Assembly (NCBI GenBank): GCA_965221075.1
Contig: OZ244865.1
Span: 2,356,001-2,420,000 of the forward strand
Direction of reading: 5' to 3'
Source: UBA2970 sp965221075
Lineage (GTDB): Bacteria > Verrucomicrobiota > Verrucomicrobiia > Limisphaerales > AAA164-E04
DNA length: 64,000 bases
Every line of letters starts with the position of its first letter. Within the stretch, counting starts at the first letter, position 1. The translations under genes were made by a program, and so were the position numbers. This document shows positions 44,441-53,780 of this stretch, in pieces. The notes under the pieces were generated by a model, which had not been told where the DNA came from, ran no database searches, and saw nothing but the letters and a program-made list of their open reading frames with translations.

Positions 44441-44733
44441 CCCAGCTCATTGACATAACTCCCGATCAGAGAATAACGCTGTTGTCGCTCCTCTCAAAGC
44501 ATATTCCAGAAACTGAATCCTGGGTCTACGGGTCTCGAGCGAGACGGACCTCTCGACCGGGATCCGATCTCGACATGGTCGTATTCGCAACTCCGGAGCA
44601 GCGCCCTCAGGTCGGTGCCCTGCGAGAGGCGCTTGAAGAGAGCAGCCTTCCCTTCCGTGTCGACCTGTTCGTGTGGGATGAAGTGCCGGAATGCTTTCGG
44701 CAGGAGATCAGACGCGAGCATGTCGCGCTATGA
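44437..44733 (+). CDS. MntA-like minimal nucleotidyltransferase (HI0073 type)
   Basis: A 98-residue minimal nucleotidyltransferase. YGSRARRTSRPGSDLDMVVF is the GSxAR-x9-DxD active site. Its family acts as antitoxin by AMPylating its HEPN partner. The third carboxylate appears to be in PFRVDLFVWD. The gene starts on the HepT stop codon, so the two are coupled. Base composition is lower-GC than the chromosome, consistent with acquisition. Confidence 0.88.
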   Translation: MTQLIDITPDQRITLLSLLSKHIPETESWVYGSRARRTSRPGSDLDMVVFATPEQRPQVGALREALEESSLPFRVDLFVWDEVPECFRQEIRREHVAL

Positions 44734-45377
44734 TTCGAACGCAGAGGGACAGCATTGAGATCAGGGACGTTTTCCAAGCCTCCCCGTGATTCTAGACTCG
44801 GCATATGCGCTCCAATCGGGCGCAGCGCCCAGATGGCTCTGGTTCCGGTTCCCCAACCGAGAACCCCTGCAGCGTGCCTTGCGTTGGTCTCTATCAGACA
44901 AAGGCTTTTCGGCCTTCCCTGGTCAGGCGCTCCTGCCTGGTGAGCGCTCTTGATCGAATCTTTGGATCAGGGAAACAGCTGTTGCTCGTCGGCCAGGAGA
45001 TTGGGCATCAGGACTTCACCATGGCACAGCGACACCGCCCTGTGTACTCCGAAGTACCGAAGTCGGCGCACAGCCCCTTCTGCCGCTTCGATTATTTCCG
45101 GGTTACCGGAAATGTCCGAATGCCCCGCCGGCCTGAGCTATGCCGCTCTGCACGGATTGTGGATCGGACCGGAGAGCCGAAGCACATACCCAGCTAGGGC
45201 AGGATAATCTCTGCAACTGCGGGCATACCTGCCAGGAATATGACGAACTGCGGTAAATGCGCTCTTCCAGAAACCGCTGAGGCGGCAGTCAGTCGCCTCT
45301 TGCCGGATTTCCGGTTCGAAAGCGCGTTTGGGCTACGTTCCCACCTGCTTCGAGTTATCCCAAAGGATCCACAGGGT
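44734..45377. other. Lower-GC gap, no gene supported
   Basis: A 644-base gap between the HepT/MntA pair and the sialate esterase gene. A frame at 44805-45197 is open but has no recognisable features. This lower-GC stretch ends near 45360. Confidence 0.45.
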
Positions 45378-48300
45378 CTATAGACGCCTCAGGTACAGGT
45401 TGCGGAAAGAGACCGGATGTCCGTGATCCTGAAGCCCGATGTGCCCCTTGAGGGGCAGTTCCGCCAGCGGGGTGCGGAACTTGTTGCGTGAGCCGTCGGG
45501 ATTGGCGTTTCCCTCGGTCCACTGGGAAAGATCGGCTTCGACCACGCGCTCCCCGTTGAGGTAGATGGCCACCTCGGATCCGACCGCCCTGATGCGGCAG
45601 CTGTTCCACTCACCGGCTGCTCTCATGGAGTTGACGCGGGGCGCCAGCACGTCGTAGAGGGAGCCGGAGTCGTGCTTCCCTGGGGAAGCCTTGCCGTGCG
45701 AGTCGAGGATCTGCATCTCGAAGCCGCCCTGGACCGGATTGCCCGGATCGGTGCGGAAGAAGATGCCGCTGTTGCATCCCGGGGAGACCCGGAACTCGGC
45801 CCGCAGCTCGAAGTCGCCGAAGGACTCTTCGGTCCACAGGTAGCCCCCCGGCTCCTCCCCCCGGGAGAGGTTGCCCTCGGAGTCGACATGCCATCCCCGG
45901 CCGCTTCCCGTCCATCCCTTGAGGCTCTCGCCGTCGAACAGGGGCGTTCCCAGGTCCTCCTCGATCTCCCGGATCCAGAGATTGCGCCAGGCAACCTGCC
46001 AATGGGGATCCCCTCTCACCCCGTGCACCTGAAGGCCGATGAAGCCCTCGGCGGTCATCGAGTCCGTGACATCGGCCACTGGAACATGGTTGACCCAGGT
46101 GCGGATGCGATCCCCCTGGCAGAGGATCCGGTAGTGGTTCCAGTCTCCCGTCCGAAAGGCCCCTCGCGCCTTGGGATCGCTGCGATCGGTGCTCAGCCAG
46201 CCCCGCCTCGCCTCGTCGTAGACGAATCCGGCATGGCCGTTGGAGGAGATCTCCACCTGATATCCGTGGACCCTCCCCCCGCGGTCGTGGGCGTAGCTGT
46301 TGCTGCGGATCTGCACTCCGGAGTTGAGCTGGGGATTGATCAGATTCACCTCGAACTGCAGCTCGAAGTCGCGGAAGCGCCTGGTAGTGCAAAGGAAAGA
46401 GTTGGGGCTGCCCTGCGTGGTGGTTCCCAGAATGGCGCCGTCAACCACTTCGTAGACCGCGCTCCCGTTGATCTGCTCGAAGCCCTCCAGGCTCTCCCCG
46501 TCGAACAGCGGGACGAAGCCGCCCGGGATCTCGGCAGCCTCGACGTCGGACCGGAAGGGCGCTGCGGGAAGCCCCTCCCGGTTGTAGAGATTGGCCCCGG
46601 GGTTGTTGGCCCAGGCGTAGCGCACGCTCCGGGGTTCCTCCACCTCGGGGGAGGCGACCACGACCCGGTCAGCTTCGATCCGGGCCTGGGCCCAGACATA
46701 GCGCCCGTCGCTTCCCGCCACCGCGAAGCCCTCGAGGGAGTCCCCTCCACGGGCCACCAGTCCCGAGCCCACGCTGTCGAAGCTGAGGACTAGGGAGGCC
46801 CCGTTGCGGACCATTCCCGAGAACACTGGTCCCTGGGACACCAGATCCTCCCTTCCGTAGGCGATCCTGAGGGCCTCCAGGGCCAGCCTGCGGCCCACCT
46901 CCTGCTTGTTGCGGGGATGGATGTCGCCCGCCTCCCCGATGTCGATGGCCACCGCCAGCCCCGTCATGGGGTCGTTGCGTGCGGCCAGGTCCTGGGCCTC
47001 GCGCAGAGCGGCCCATCGCGACTCGGCAGGCTGCGCTTCTCGCTGCATGAAATTGGCCAGCTGGACGATCAGGAAGGGAAAGTCTCCCTGGCCGAACCGA
47101 GCCCGCCAGTCCCCGATCAGGGTGGGCAGGAGGGTGCGGTACTGGGTGGGGCGTCCTGCGTTGGACTCGCCCTGGTACCAGGCTGCCCCCCTCAGAGCAT
47201 AGGGGACCAGCGGTGCGATCATTCCGTTGTAGAGCACGGTGACCCGGTTGGGCGACGAGCCGGGCGGCTGGGGCAGCGGCTTCAGCTCGGTCCGCTCCTT
47301 CCCCCGCTTCCACTTCCACCAGCCCGAAAGCGGCTGCGCTCCGGGCCGGGCCCCTTCGGCGGGAGCCAGGTACATCTCGTCGGGGCGTCCGTGGAAGCCG
47401 CCCTCTCCATTGGTGTCCAGCACCCGGACCGCGATCACGTTGCCCTCCTTGCGGAGCAGGCCGGCCGGAATCCGGTACCGCCTTTCGGTATTCCATCCAA
47501 GCGTGCTGCCCACCTGATGGCCGTTGACGAAGGTCGTGTCCCCGTCGTCGATACGCGCCAGGTGCAGGATCAGGTCGCTTCCCTCCCAAAGCGCGGGAAT
47601 GCCGAAGCTCTTGCGGAACCACACCACCCCGTCGAAATCGGGAAGAGCGTCCCCCTCCCAGTGTCCTGGCAGCTGCATCTCCGGCCAGTCCGAATCTCCC
47701 AGCGAGGGCCGCGACCACATGGCATCGGGAGCCGACCCTGGATCGTTGTCCTTCCACCAGGCCTGGATCGACTCTGCGTAGCGCCGCAGTATCTCCTCCT
47801 CCTCGCCCCGCCAGCGGGCAACCTCGGAGAGTGCCGGACCGAAGTCGGCCAGCTGGCCAATGCCCTGGCCGCTCACCCAGGCCTCGGCCACGGTCCCCCC
47901 CCAGGTGGCGTCGATCAGCCCCACCGGGACTCCCGTCTCCTGGTGAAGGCTGCGGCCGAAGTAGTAGCCCACCGCGGAGAAGTCGGCCACCGTCTCGGGG
48001 GAGCACACCTGCCAGGAAGCCTCGAAGCTCTCGACCGGCCCGGCCGAGATCCGCTTGGGCACGGTGAGCAGGCGGATGCCGGGATGATCGGCGCTGCCGA
48101 TCTCCTCCTCGGGGTTCTGCGAGAGCGACACCGGCCATTCCATGTTCGACTGCCCGGAGCAGAGCCACACCTCGCCGATCATCACATCTCCGACGACCGC
48201 TTCCTGGAGCCCCTGAACCTTCAGTTCATGCGGACCTCCGGGAGCGAAGGGGCCCAGGCGCACCTCCCAGCGGCCCGACTCGTCGGCCTTGGCGAGCATC

Positions 48301-48491
48301 ATCTGGTGGGCCAGGCTGACGATCACCTCGGCACCGGGCTCGGTCCATCCCCAGACCGGGATCTCCTTCCTCTGCTGGAGGACCGCATGGTCGGAGAAGA
48401 GCGGATGGAGAAAGGGCCTCTCCCCCTGAACCTGCAGCGCCAGGAAAGGGAGCAGAAGGAGTAGCGGGGAGATTCTTCCTGCGGGGTTCAT
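45378..48491 (-). CDS. Sialate O-acetylesterase fused to two DUF1080 domains
   Basis: A 1037-residue exported protein. A signal peptide (1-23) is followed by a SGNH sialate O-acetylesterase domain (about 27-640) with CSGQSNMEWP (Ser nucleophile), WYQGESNAG and GDIHPRNK (Asp-x-x-His), and an inserted beta-sandwich domain around 250-380. Two tandem DUF1080 (3-keto-disaccharide hydrolase-like) domains follow: one at about 655-850, starting FVPLFDGESLEGFEQ, and one at about 855-1037, starting TPLFDGESLKGWTG. The fusion suggests deacetylation and cleavage of one acetylated sugar polymer in a single protein. Substrate unknown. Confidence 0.9.
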   Translation of the reverse strand: MNPAGRISPLLLLLPFLALQVQGERPFLHPLFSDHAVLQQRKEIPVWGWTEPGAEVIVSLAHQMMLAKADESGRWEVRLGPFAPGGPHELKVQGLQEAVVGDVMIGEVWLCSGQSNMEWPVSLSQNPEEEIGSADHPGIRLLTVPKRISAGPVESFEASWQVCSPETVADFSAVGYYFGRSLHQETGVPVGLIDATWGGTVAEAWVSGQGIGQLADFGPALSEVARWRGEEEEILRRYAESIQAWWKDNDPGSAPDAMWSRPSLGDSDWPEMQLPGHWEGDALPDFDGVVWFRKSFGIPALWEGSDLILHLARIDDGDTTFVNGHQVGSTLGWNTERRYRIPAGLLRKEGNVIAVRVLDTNGEGGFHGRPDEMYLAPAEGARPGAQPLSGWWKWKRGKERTELKPLPQPPGSSPNRVTVLYNGMIAPLVPYALRGAAWYQGESNAGRPTQYRTLLPTLIGDWRARFGQGDFPFLIVQLANFMQREAQPAESRWAALREAQDLAARNDPMTGLAVAIDIGEAGDIHPRNKQEVGRRLALEALRIAYGREDLVSQGPVFSGMVRNGASLVLSFDSVGSGLVARGGDSLEGFAVAGSDGRYVWAQARIEADRVVVASPEVEEPRSVRYAWANNPGANLYNREGLPAAPFRSDVEAAEIPGGFVPLFDGESLEGFEQINGSAVYEVVDGAILGTTTQGSPNSFLCTTRRFRDFELQFEVNLINPQLNSGVQIRSNSYAHDRGGRVHGYQVEISSNGHAGFVYDEARRGWLSTDRSDPKARGAFRTGDWNHYRILCQGDRIRTWVNHVPVADVTDSMTAEGFIGLQVHGVRGDPHWQVAWRNLWIREIEEDLGTPLFDGESLKGWTGSGRGWHVDSEGNLSRGEEPGGYLWTEESFGDFELRAEFRVSPGCNSGIFFRTDPGNPVQGGFEMQILDSHGKASPGKHDSGSLYDVLAPRVNSMRAAGEWNSCRIRAVGSEVAIYLNGERVVEADLSQWTEGNANPDGSRNKFRTPLAELPLKGHIGLQDHGHPVSFRNLYLRRL

Positions 48492-49208
48492 CAGGGGCGC
48501 TTCCTACCACGGCGGCAGTTTCCCTTCCAGCCAATACAGCGCCGGCCCAGGCATCGGCGGAGGAGGAAGCTTGCGACAGCTTCGGGCTGGGAGGCGGATC
48601 CGCCCTGAGGCTCCTTACGTTCCGCCGGTTCGGGCGCGACCGGGTGACGATCCAGCATTATCATGGTGACGATCGCGGATGTGGACTTCTGCACGGCATG
48701 GAGACGAAGGGACGATGGGCGCCGCTGCCAGGCCGCCGTTCCAGGCGCCGTGGCCACGTCGCCTGGAACGGCGGAGCTCCAGCGCTTCAGCACAACCGCA
48801 TGCTCTGATTCGCCACAGAGGCAGGCTTCCGATCCCGAATGGACGGAATGGCCTGCCCTGTCTCCATTCCTCCGCCGAACGAAGTCTGGCATGCCATCGC
48901 TTCGGGAACGCCGGCCCCGTTCGAGATGATCCAGACGATCGGGACGGATGTTCCAGACTGCCGATCTGCGGCAGTGGAATAACACACCCTCCAAACCGGT
49001 TCGGCTTCGATGGACGGAATGTTCGCCCTTGCCCCTGGAGTGTCCATCGGGACGGCGTCCAGACCGATCGAGGAAGGACTCCCGGCCATTTCGAGACCTG
49101 ACGATACATTTCCCTGGAAAACCGGTTTTTCACGTCTTTTCCGATACCTTTGAACCGGGTGGTTCTGCTTGTCAAAAGGCTGCCTGTTCCCTAACAGGAT
49201 CCCTGCCA
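48492..49208. other. Intergenic region with strong hairpins
   Basis: No coding sequence is supported in these 717 bases between divergent genes. It contains a perfect 15-bp inverted repeat (48733-48774) and a smaller CTGCCG-ATCTG-CGGCAG stem-loop (48958-48974). Promoters for the flanking genes should be here, but I cannot place them with confidence. Confidence 0.5.
48733..48774. repeat. Perfect 15-bp inverted repeat hairpin
   Basis: The arms CCGCCGTTCCAGGCG (48733-48747) and CGCCTGGAACGGCGG (48760-48774) are exact reverse complements around a 12-base loop that itself contains CGTGGCCACG. It has no T-tract, so it is not a classic terminator, and it lies well inside the gene-free region. Confidence 0.75.
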
Positions 49209-50246
49209 ATGACGTACCCGCCTCCCGATTCGCCGAAGGATTCCCCCTCCCTCCGGACCACCACGGTGGGCTCCTACCCCATACCCGACTGGCTGAGGGC
49301 GTCTCCTAGCGAGCAGGCGCTGGTGGACGCGACCCGGGTGGTGTTCGACCTGCAGCGCCAGGCCGGAATCGACCTGCCCACCGACGGCGAACTCTACCGG
49401 TTCGACGTGAACCATCCCGACACCAACGGGATGATCGACTATTTCGCCCGCCGCCTGGGCGGCTGCACCACTGCCATCGGCCGTTCCCGAAGCGAGGCCT
49501 GGTCCCGCAAGCGGGAAATGTCCTTCCGGTCCCGGCCGGCGGCGGTGGTGACCGAAGCGCTGGGCGAGGGCTCGCTAAACCTGCTTCAGGACTGCCAGCG
49601 GGCCGCATCGGTGGCGGGAGGCGACTTCAAGCTGACCCTCACCAGCCCCTACATGCTGGCCCGCTCCCTGATGGACGAGCACTACCGCAGCCTGGAGTCC
49701 CTCACCATCATCCTCGCCGACATCCTGGCCAGCCAGGTCAAGGACCTGCCGGCGGCCTGCCTGCAAGTGGACGAGGCCCACCTGCCGGGCAACCCGGAGC
49801 ACTCCTCTCTGGCCGCCACCTCGATCAACCTCCTGCTCGACAACTTCCAGGGAGAGACCGGGGTGCACCTATGCTTCGGGAACTACGGCGGGCAGACCAT
49901 CCAGAAGGGGGACTGGAAGACGATCCTGGAGTTCCTCAACAGCCTCAACGCCGACCACCTGGTGCTGGAGATGGCCCGCCGCCCGCTCTCGGACCTGGAG
50001 GCTCTCAAGGACGTGCGGGCCGAAACCGGCCTGGGCATCGGCGTGGTGGACATCAAGATCAACCACGTGGAGAGCGCCGAGGAGATCGCCCGGCGGATCG
50101 AGGAGGCTGTCCGCATCCTGGGCCTGGACCGCTTGCGCTACATCCACCCCGACTGCGGCTTCTGGATGCTCAACAGGTCCATCGCCGATCGCAAGATCGC
50201 GGCGCTGGCGAAGGGCCGGGACCTCTTCCTGGGAAGGATCGGCTAG
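49209..50246 (+). CDS. Cobalamin-independent methionine synthase C-terminal-domain protein
   Basis: A 345-residue stand-alone MetE C-terminal-type protein. RTTTVGSYPIPDWL is the canonical start. The zinc ligands are seen as His and Cys in GVHLCFGNYGG, Glu in LVLEMARR and Cys in IHPDCGFWML. Without the N-terminal MetE half it cannot use the usual folate route, and related proteins act in other methyl transfers. The partner gene is not seen nearby. Confidence 0.9.
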   Translation: MTYPPPDSPKDSPSLRTTTVGSYPIPDWLRASPSEQALVDATRVVFDLQRQAGIDLPTDGELYRFDVNHPDTNGMIDYFARRLGGCTTAIGRSRSEAWSRKREMSFRSRPAAVVTEALGEGSLNLLQDCQRAASVAGGDFKLTLTSPYMLARSLMDEHYRSLESLTIILADILASQVKDLPAACLQVDEAHLPGNPEHSSLAATSINLLLDNFQGETGVHLCFGNYGGQTIQKGDWKTILEFLNSLNADHLVLEMARRPLSDLEALKDVRAETGLGIGVVDIKINHVESAEEIARRIEEAVRILGLDRLRYIHPDCGFWMLNRSIADRKIAALAKGRDLFLGRIG

Positions 50247-50312
50247 CCCGGCTCCCCTCCCCCCGCCCGCCCCGCAGGGCGGAACGGCTTCCTGCCCTTC
50301 CAGCAGAAAGAA

Positions 50313-50361
50313 GGCCCTGCTCCACCGGCTCCCGGTCGGACCGGAGCCAGGGAACAGGGCC
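50313..50361. terminator. Nested stem-loop between convergent genes
   Basis: GGCCCTG (50313-50319) pairs with CAGGGCC (50355-50361), and within it CCGGCTCC can pair with GGAGCC. It lies between the converging methionine-synthase-like and anchor-protein genes and could stop both transcripts. No T-tract is seen. Confidence 0.35.
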
Positions 50362-50431
50362 GACTGCGGCGGGCAAGGCCGCTCCCTCCGCCAGGGATCG
50401 CGGATGGGCAGCAGGTCTCCCCCTTCGGCCG

Positions 50432-52528
50432 CTACTGGGCCGTCACCCGGTAGTACCGCTGGGGATCGGCGGCGCCCAGGGGATGCGAAAGCATGGAGCC
50501 GTCGCCCTCCAGGACGATCAGTTCGGACCAGTGGGGATGATCCAGGCTCTCGGCGGTCTCGATCCGGTAGTCGAGGCCGTCGGCGGACTGCCAGAACAGC
50601 TCGGCTGAGCCTTCGGCATTCCTGCGGATGCCCAGTTCCAGGGCTCCGGCGTGGTCGAGCAGGAACAGCAGCGAGCGCGGCTCGCCCAGGACGGCTTCCT
50701 CCGAACCCGCCAGCTGCCCCTCGGGCCTCAGCACCAGGCGGTAGAAGCCGGGGCGGGTGAATACCATGTTCTGGTGGTAGTGCCCCTCCGCCATCAGCTC
50801 GTAGCTGTCCGCTTCGTCGATGCCGTCCAGGGTGTTGAAATGGATATGGGGGCTGCCGAAGGAGTCCACCGAGTAGAGCAGGACTCCGCCAGGCCCTTCC
50901 ATGTCCACCAGCCGCACCCGGAACCTGTCGTCCACGAACGCGTCATGGGGCACCTCCTCGGCGGCGAAGCCGAGGACGGGAACGCCTTCCCTTATTTCCT
51001 GGGGCAGGAGATGCACCTGCGTTCCCGGCTCGCCCAGGAAGTCCAGATCGGGATGGGAGGGCCGAGGCTTCACGGCCTCGGCCCCTCCGTGGATGAGGAC
51101 GTCGCCGGGCAGGTGCAGGGATCCGGTGGCAGGATCCAGGAGCTCCATCTCCCATTCGTCCTCCTCGAAGGCCACTTCCACCTCCAGCACTCCCGAGGAG
51201 AATCTCAGGGGTGGATGGACCTCCAGGAGGAAGTTGACCACCTCGCTCGTGGTCTCGGTCCCGTCGCTCTGGGAGATGCCGCTGGCCCTGAGTCCCAGCT
51301 GGTACTGGCCGGGCTGCTCCAGAGCGAGATTGAAGTGGCCATGGCTTCCCGCGGCGACCGCCACGCGATCGGAATCGTCCAGGCCATCGGTGCTGTCGAA
51401 GCTGATCCGGGGCGCCCCGAAGGTGTCGGTGACGTAGAGCCAGAGAGGGCCCGGGCCGTCCAGGGAGACCAGCTGCAGGAACGCCTGGTCCTGCTGGAAG
51501 ATGCCCGTTTCCAGTTCGTCCCCGGCGATACCGAGCCACAGGATGCCCTCGCGCTCCTCCTGGGGCAGTATCCAGCGAGGGCTTCCGGGCTGTCCCAGAA
51601 AGGCGAAGCGGGCATCGTCGGGCACCGGGACGATGGTGGAAGGCCCGGCGTGCATGACCACCTCGCCGGGCTCCAGTTCCATATCGGCATCATGCTGGTG
51701 CAGCGCCAGCTCCCACTCGCCATCCTCGTAGGCCACCTCGAGATCCAGCTCGCCCCGATCCACCACGGCGGCCGCCACCCGGACCGTCCTGGGCATGCTC
51801 TCTACATGGGTGCCGTCCTCCCGCTCGAGATGGGCCTGAAAGGTGATCAGATGGGTGCCTGGCCTGGTGAATCCAAGGCTCTGGTGGTAGTGCCCGTGCG
51901 GAGCCAGCATCACATGATCCGAATCGTCGATGCCGTCGCTGGTGTCCATCGAGACCACCACATCTCCGCCCCCTTCGCTGAACCAGTAGAAGTAGTCTCC
52001 GGGGCCCTCGTGCCCGACCAGGTGCAGGGAGAGGTCGGTGAACTCGTCCTCGTCGGCCTGGGTCACCATGCCCCAGAAAGGCAGTCCCTCCTCGGAAAGC
52101 TGGGGGCTGATCCACACCGGCGATCCCGGCTCCCCCAGGAACTCGAATCCCGGCGGAATCGAATAGCGCCCCGCGGTGCCCAGCTCGACGATCGTTTCAT
52201 GCAGACCCGCGATCTCCAGGGTGTCGATGTTGAAGGACCACTCCCACCCGCTACCGTGGTGGCCGTGATCGTCATGATCGTCAGGATCATCATGATCGTC
52301 AGGATCATCATGATCGTCAGGATCTTCGTGATCATCAGGATCGTCGTGATCGTCATGATCTTCGCTGTAGGCGATCACGAGGTCCCCGTGGCCTTCGGCC
52401 CAGTAGAGCCTCTTGTCGACCCAGTCTACCCGCTCGGCGGCGCTGATCGGACGGATCCCAAGTAAAGCAAGGACGAGAAAGGAGGCGAACGGGATCGAGT
52501 GTCGTTTCAAGGCGGAGTGGCGATTCAT
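50432..52528 (-). CDS. Secreted choice-of-anchor M repeat protein with Asp/His-rich metal-binding tract
   Basis: A 698-residue protein with a signal peptide (1-31). Residues about 56-91 are a repeated Asp/His tract (DDHDDP units), a strong candidate for divalent metal binding. Three repeats of the choice-of-anchor M (TIGR03769-like) kind follow (about 92-260, 260-440, 440-630), each with FLGxPGSPxWILPQ, SxDGxDDSDxV and GHYHQ-like motifs. The C-terminal 60 residues (DGLDYRIETAESLDH to RYYRVTAQ) are a domain often seen at the ends of verrucomicrobial secreted proteins. In actinobacteria related domains are linked to zinc/manganese ABC transport, so a metal-handling role is inferred. Its start overlaps the prepilin gene by 4 bases. 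Confidence 0.82.
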   Translation of the reverse strand: MNRHSALKRHSIPFASFLVLALLGIRPISAAERVDWVDKRLYWAEGHGDLVIAYSEDHDDHDDPDDHEDPDDHDDPDDHDDPDDHDDHGHHGSGWEWSFNIDTLEIAGLHETIVELGTAGRYSIPPGFEFLGEPGSPVWISPQLSEEGLPFWGMVTQADEDEFTDLSLHLVGHEGPGDYFYWFSEGGGDVVVSMDTSDGIDDSDHVMLAPHGHYHQSLGFTRPGTHLITFQAHLEREDGTHVESMPRTVRVAAAVVDRGELDLEVAYEDGEWELALHQHDADMELEPGEVVMHAGPSTIVPVPDDARFAFLGQPGSPRWILPQEEREGILWLGIAGDELETGIFQQDQAFLQLVSLDGPGPLWLYVTDTFGAPRISFDSTDGLDDSDRVAVAAGSHGHFNLALEQPGQYQLGLRASGISQSDGTETTSEVVNFLLEVHPPLRFSSGVLEVEVAFEEDEWEMELLDPATGSLHLPGDVLIHGGAEAVKPRPSHPDLDFLGEPGTQVHLLPQEIREGVPVLGFAAEEVPHDAFVDDRFRVRLVDMEGPGGVLLYSVDSFGSPHIHFNTLDGIDEADSYELMAEGHYHQNMVFTRPGFYRLVLRPEGQLAGSEEAVLGEPRSLLFLLDHAGALELGIRRNAEGSAELFWQSADGLDYRIETAESLDHPHWSELIVLEGDGSMLSHPLGAADPQRYYRVTAQ
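52274..52363 (-). repeat. Five 18-base tandem repeats encoding Asp/His tract
   Basis: The unit ATGATCGTCAGGATCATC recurs five times with small changes; translated on the minus strand it gives DDHDDP-like units. Because it is in frame and within a gene it can change length by slippage without breaking the protein. Confidence 0.85.
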
Positions 52529-53283
52529 TGTCTAGCGAAGTCTGCGGTGGAAATGGACGGAAGCGGAGGCCGGGACGGATTGATCCCGTTGTCGATCTGT
52601 TCCTTGAGATGCTCCGCCCGCAGGGAATCCACGTGGCCGTCGGCGAACAGGTAGTTCGCCCGGCCACGGCTGTGATCCTCGGCGGAAGCGGCGCCTCCGT
52701 GACGGTCCGGCTGGATATCGGCGATGACCTGCTTCCAGCCGACAAGCCAGCTGCGGGAATGGGAATGATCCTCGAAGGGACTCCAGCCGTATTCGTCCGA
52801 AACCTCGAACAGGAGCATCGACTTGGTCGGCTGGTACAGGTTGTGCAAGTTGAAGGGCGGGGATGCCAGGTTTCCGAAGGGATCGCGCCTTGTCACCGCC
52901 ATGTACTCGTTGAGGATGTAGCTGGTCCCCCTCATGCTGCGGCGCTTCTCCCGCTGGCGGTCCGCGCTGCAGAGCCGAATTTCGTCGGTCCTGCCCACGT
53001 AGGAGCCGAGGGTGTGAAGCCACGCGGCCTCCTCTCTCTGGGTCTCGTGTCCGGTGATCGGCAGCCTCCCCTGGTAGTCGTCGGAGTACATGAGGAAGCC
53101 AAGGCCGATCTGCCTCATGCCCGAGGCGCAATGGACGCTCTTGGCCTTCTCCTTGGCCCGGCTAAGAGCCGGGAGCAGGAGTCCAGCAAGGATGGCGATC
53201 ACGGCGATCACCACCAGCAGCTCGATGAGCGTGAAGGCGCCGGAGGCGCGGGCCTCGTGCTTGGGAACGGTTCCCGGGTTCAT
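52525..53283 (-). CDS. Prepilin-like H-X9-DG protein, copy A
   Basis: 252 residues. The type IV leader GAFTLIELLVVIAVIAILAGLLLPALSRAKEK starts at about 15, and the C-terminal part has RANYLFADGHVDSL, the H-X9-DG-type signature. It is near-identical in layout to copy B (53850-54608); both follow a 118-aa Cys-rich gene. The stop overlaps the anchor-protein start by 4 bases. Confidence 0.9.
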   Translation of the reverse strand: MNPGTVPKHEARASGAFTLIELLVVIAVIAILAGLLLPALSRAKEKAKSVHCASGMRQIGLGFLMYSDDYQGRLPITGHETQREEAAWLHTLGSYVGRTDEIRLCSADRQREKRRSMRGTSYILNEYMAVTRRDPFGNLASPPFNLHNLYQPTKSMLLFEVSDEYGWSPFEDHSHSRSWLVGWKQVIADIQPDRHGGAASAEDHSRGRANYLFADGHVDSLRAEHLKEQIDNGINPSRPPLPSISTADFARQ

Positions 53284-53405
53284 GCAACGTGCAGTCGGTC
53301 GTTCTGGTAAGCCCCTGCCCTCCCGGAGGGGAGCAGAGGAGCTAGCTTCCGCAAGAGGCCCGACAAACAGACGGAGGGCCTCCTGCAGATCCGGTAGAAG
53401 GAGAG

Positions 53406-53762
53406 CTAGAGAACGACCGGAGGACCCCGGGGCGAGGCGGATAGGAGAAAGGAAGGCAGGGCCTGCTGATGGCAGCCCGATAGGCCCCAGGAAAAGACTC
53501 TCCAGAGGGACGGAGAAGACGGGAAAGCAGGTTCGAAGGCGTAGCCTCCCTCGCAGCAGAAGGGATCGAGGGGATCGGGAGGCGGCGCCGGAAGATCCTT
53601 CTCGGGCGCTCCCGGATCTCCCAGGCAGCACTTCACATCCTCGCCGTGGACCAGCAGGTGGAAGGAGCTGCTGTGGGCCCCGCAGGCCAGAACCGCCAGC
53701 GCCAGCGCCCACAGGCACGCCATGGCACGGTAGGGCAGGCTATGGATGCGGGATGGATGCAT
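53406..53762 (-). CDS. Small Cys-rich secreted protein, copy A (118 aa)
   Basis: The 118-residue product has a basic N-terminus and a hydrophobic signal segment (MACLWALALAVLACGAHS), then SFHLLVHGEDVKCCLGDPG and DPFCCEGG, with paired cysteines. A paralogue of equal length lies at 54733-55089, and the changes between copies are mostly compatible with protein conservation, which supports real coding. The ATG at 53762 aligns with the paralogue's start and lies 19 bases from the shared upstream element. Function unknown; a cysteine/histidine-rich secreted protein could bind metal. Confidence 0.7.
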   Translation of the reverse strand: MHPSRIHSLPYRAMACLWALALAVLACGAHSSSFHLLVHGEDVKCCLGDPGAPEKDLPAPPPDPLDPFCCEGGYAFEPAFPSSPSLWRVFSWGLSGCHQQALPSFLLSASPRGPPVVL

Positions 53763-53780
53763 CGGACGAACAGGGCCGAT

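Noticed and set aside
44805..45197. Open frame of 130 codons in the lower-GC gap
   Set aside because: No recognisable domain, no clear ribosome-binding site and no partner gene.
49085..49208. SAM-type riboswitch upstream of the methionine-synthase-like gene
   Set aside because: I could not place conserved helices or core motifs of a known SAM or SAH riboswitch in this leader.
52274..52363. Tandem repeats suggesting a CRISPR array
   Set aside because: Units are 18 bases and contiguous without spacers, and lie in frame inside a secreted protein gene.
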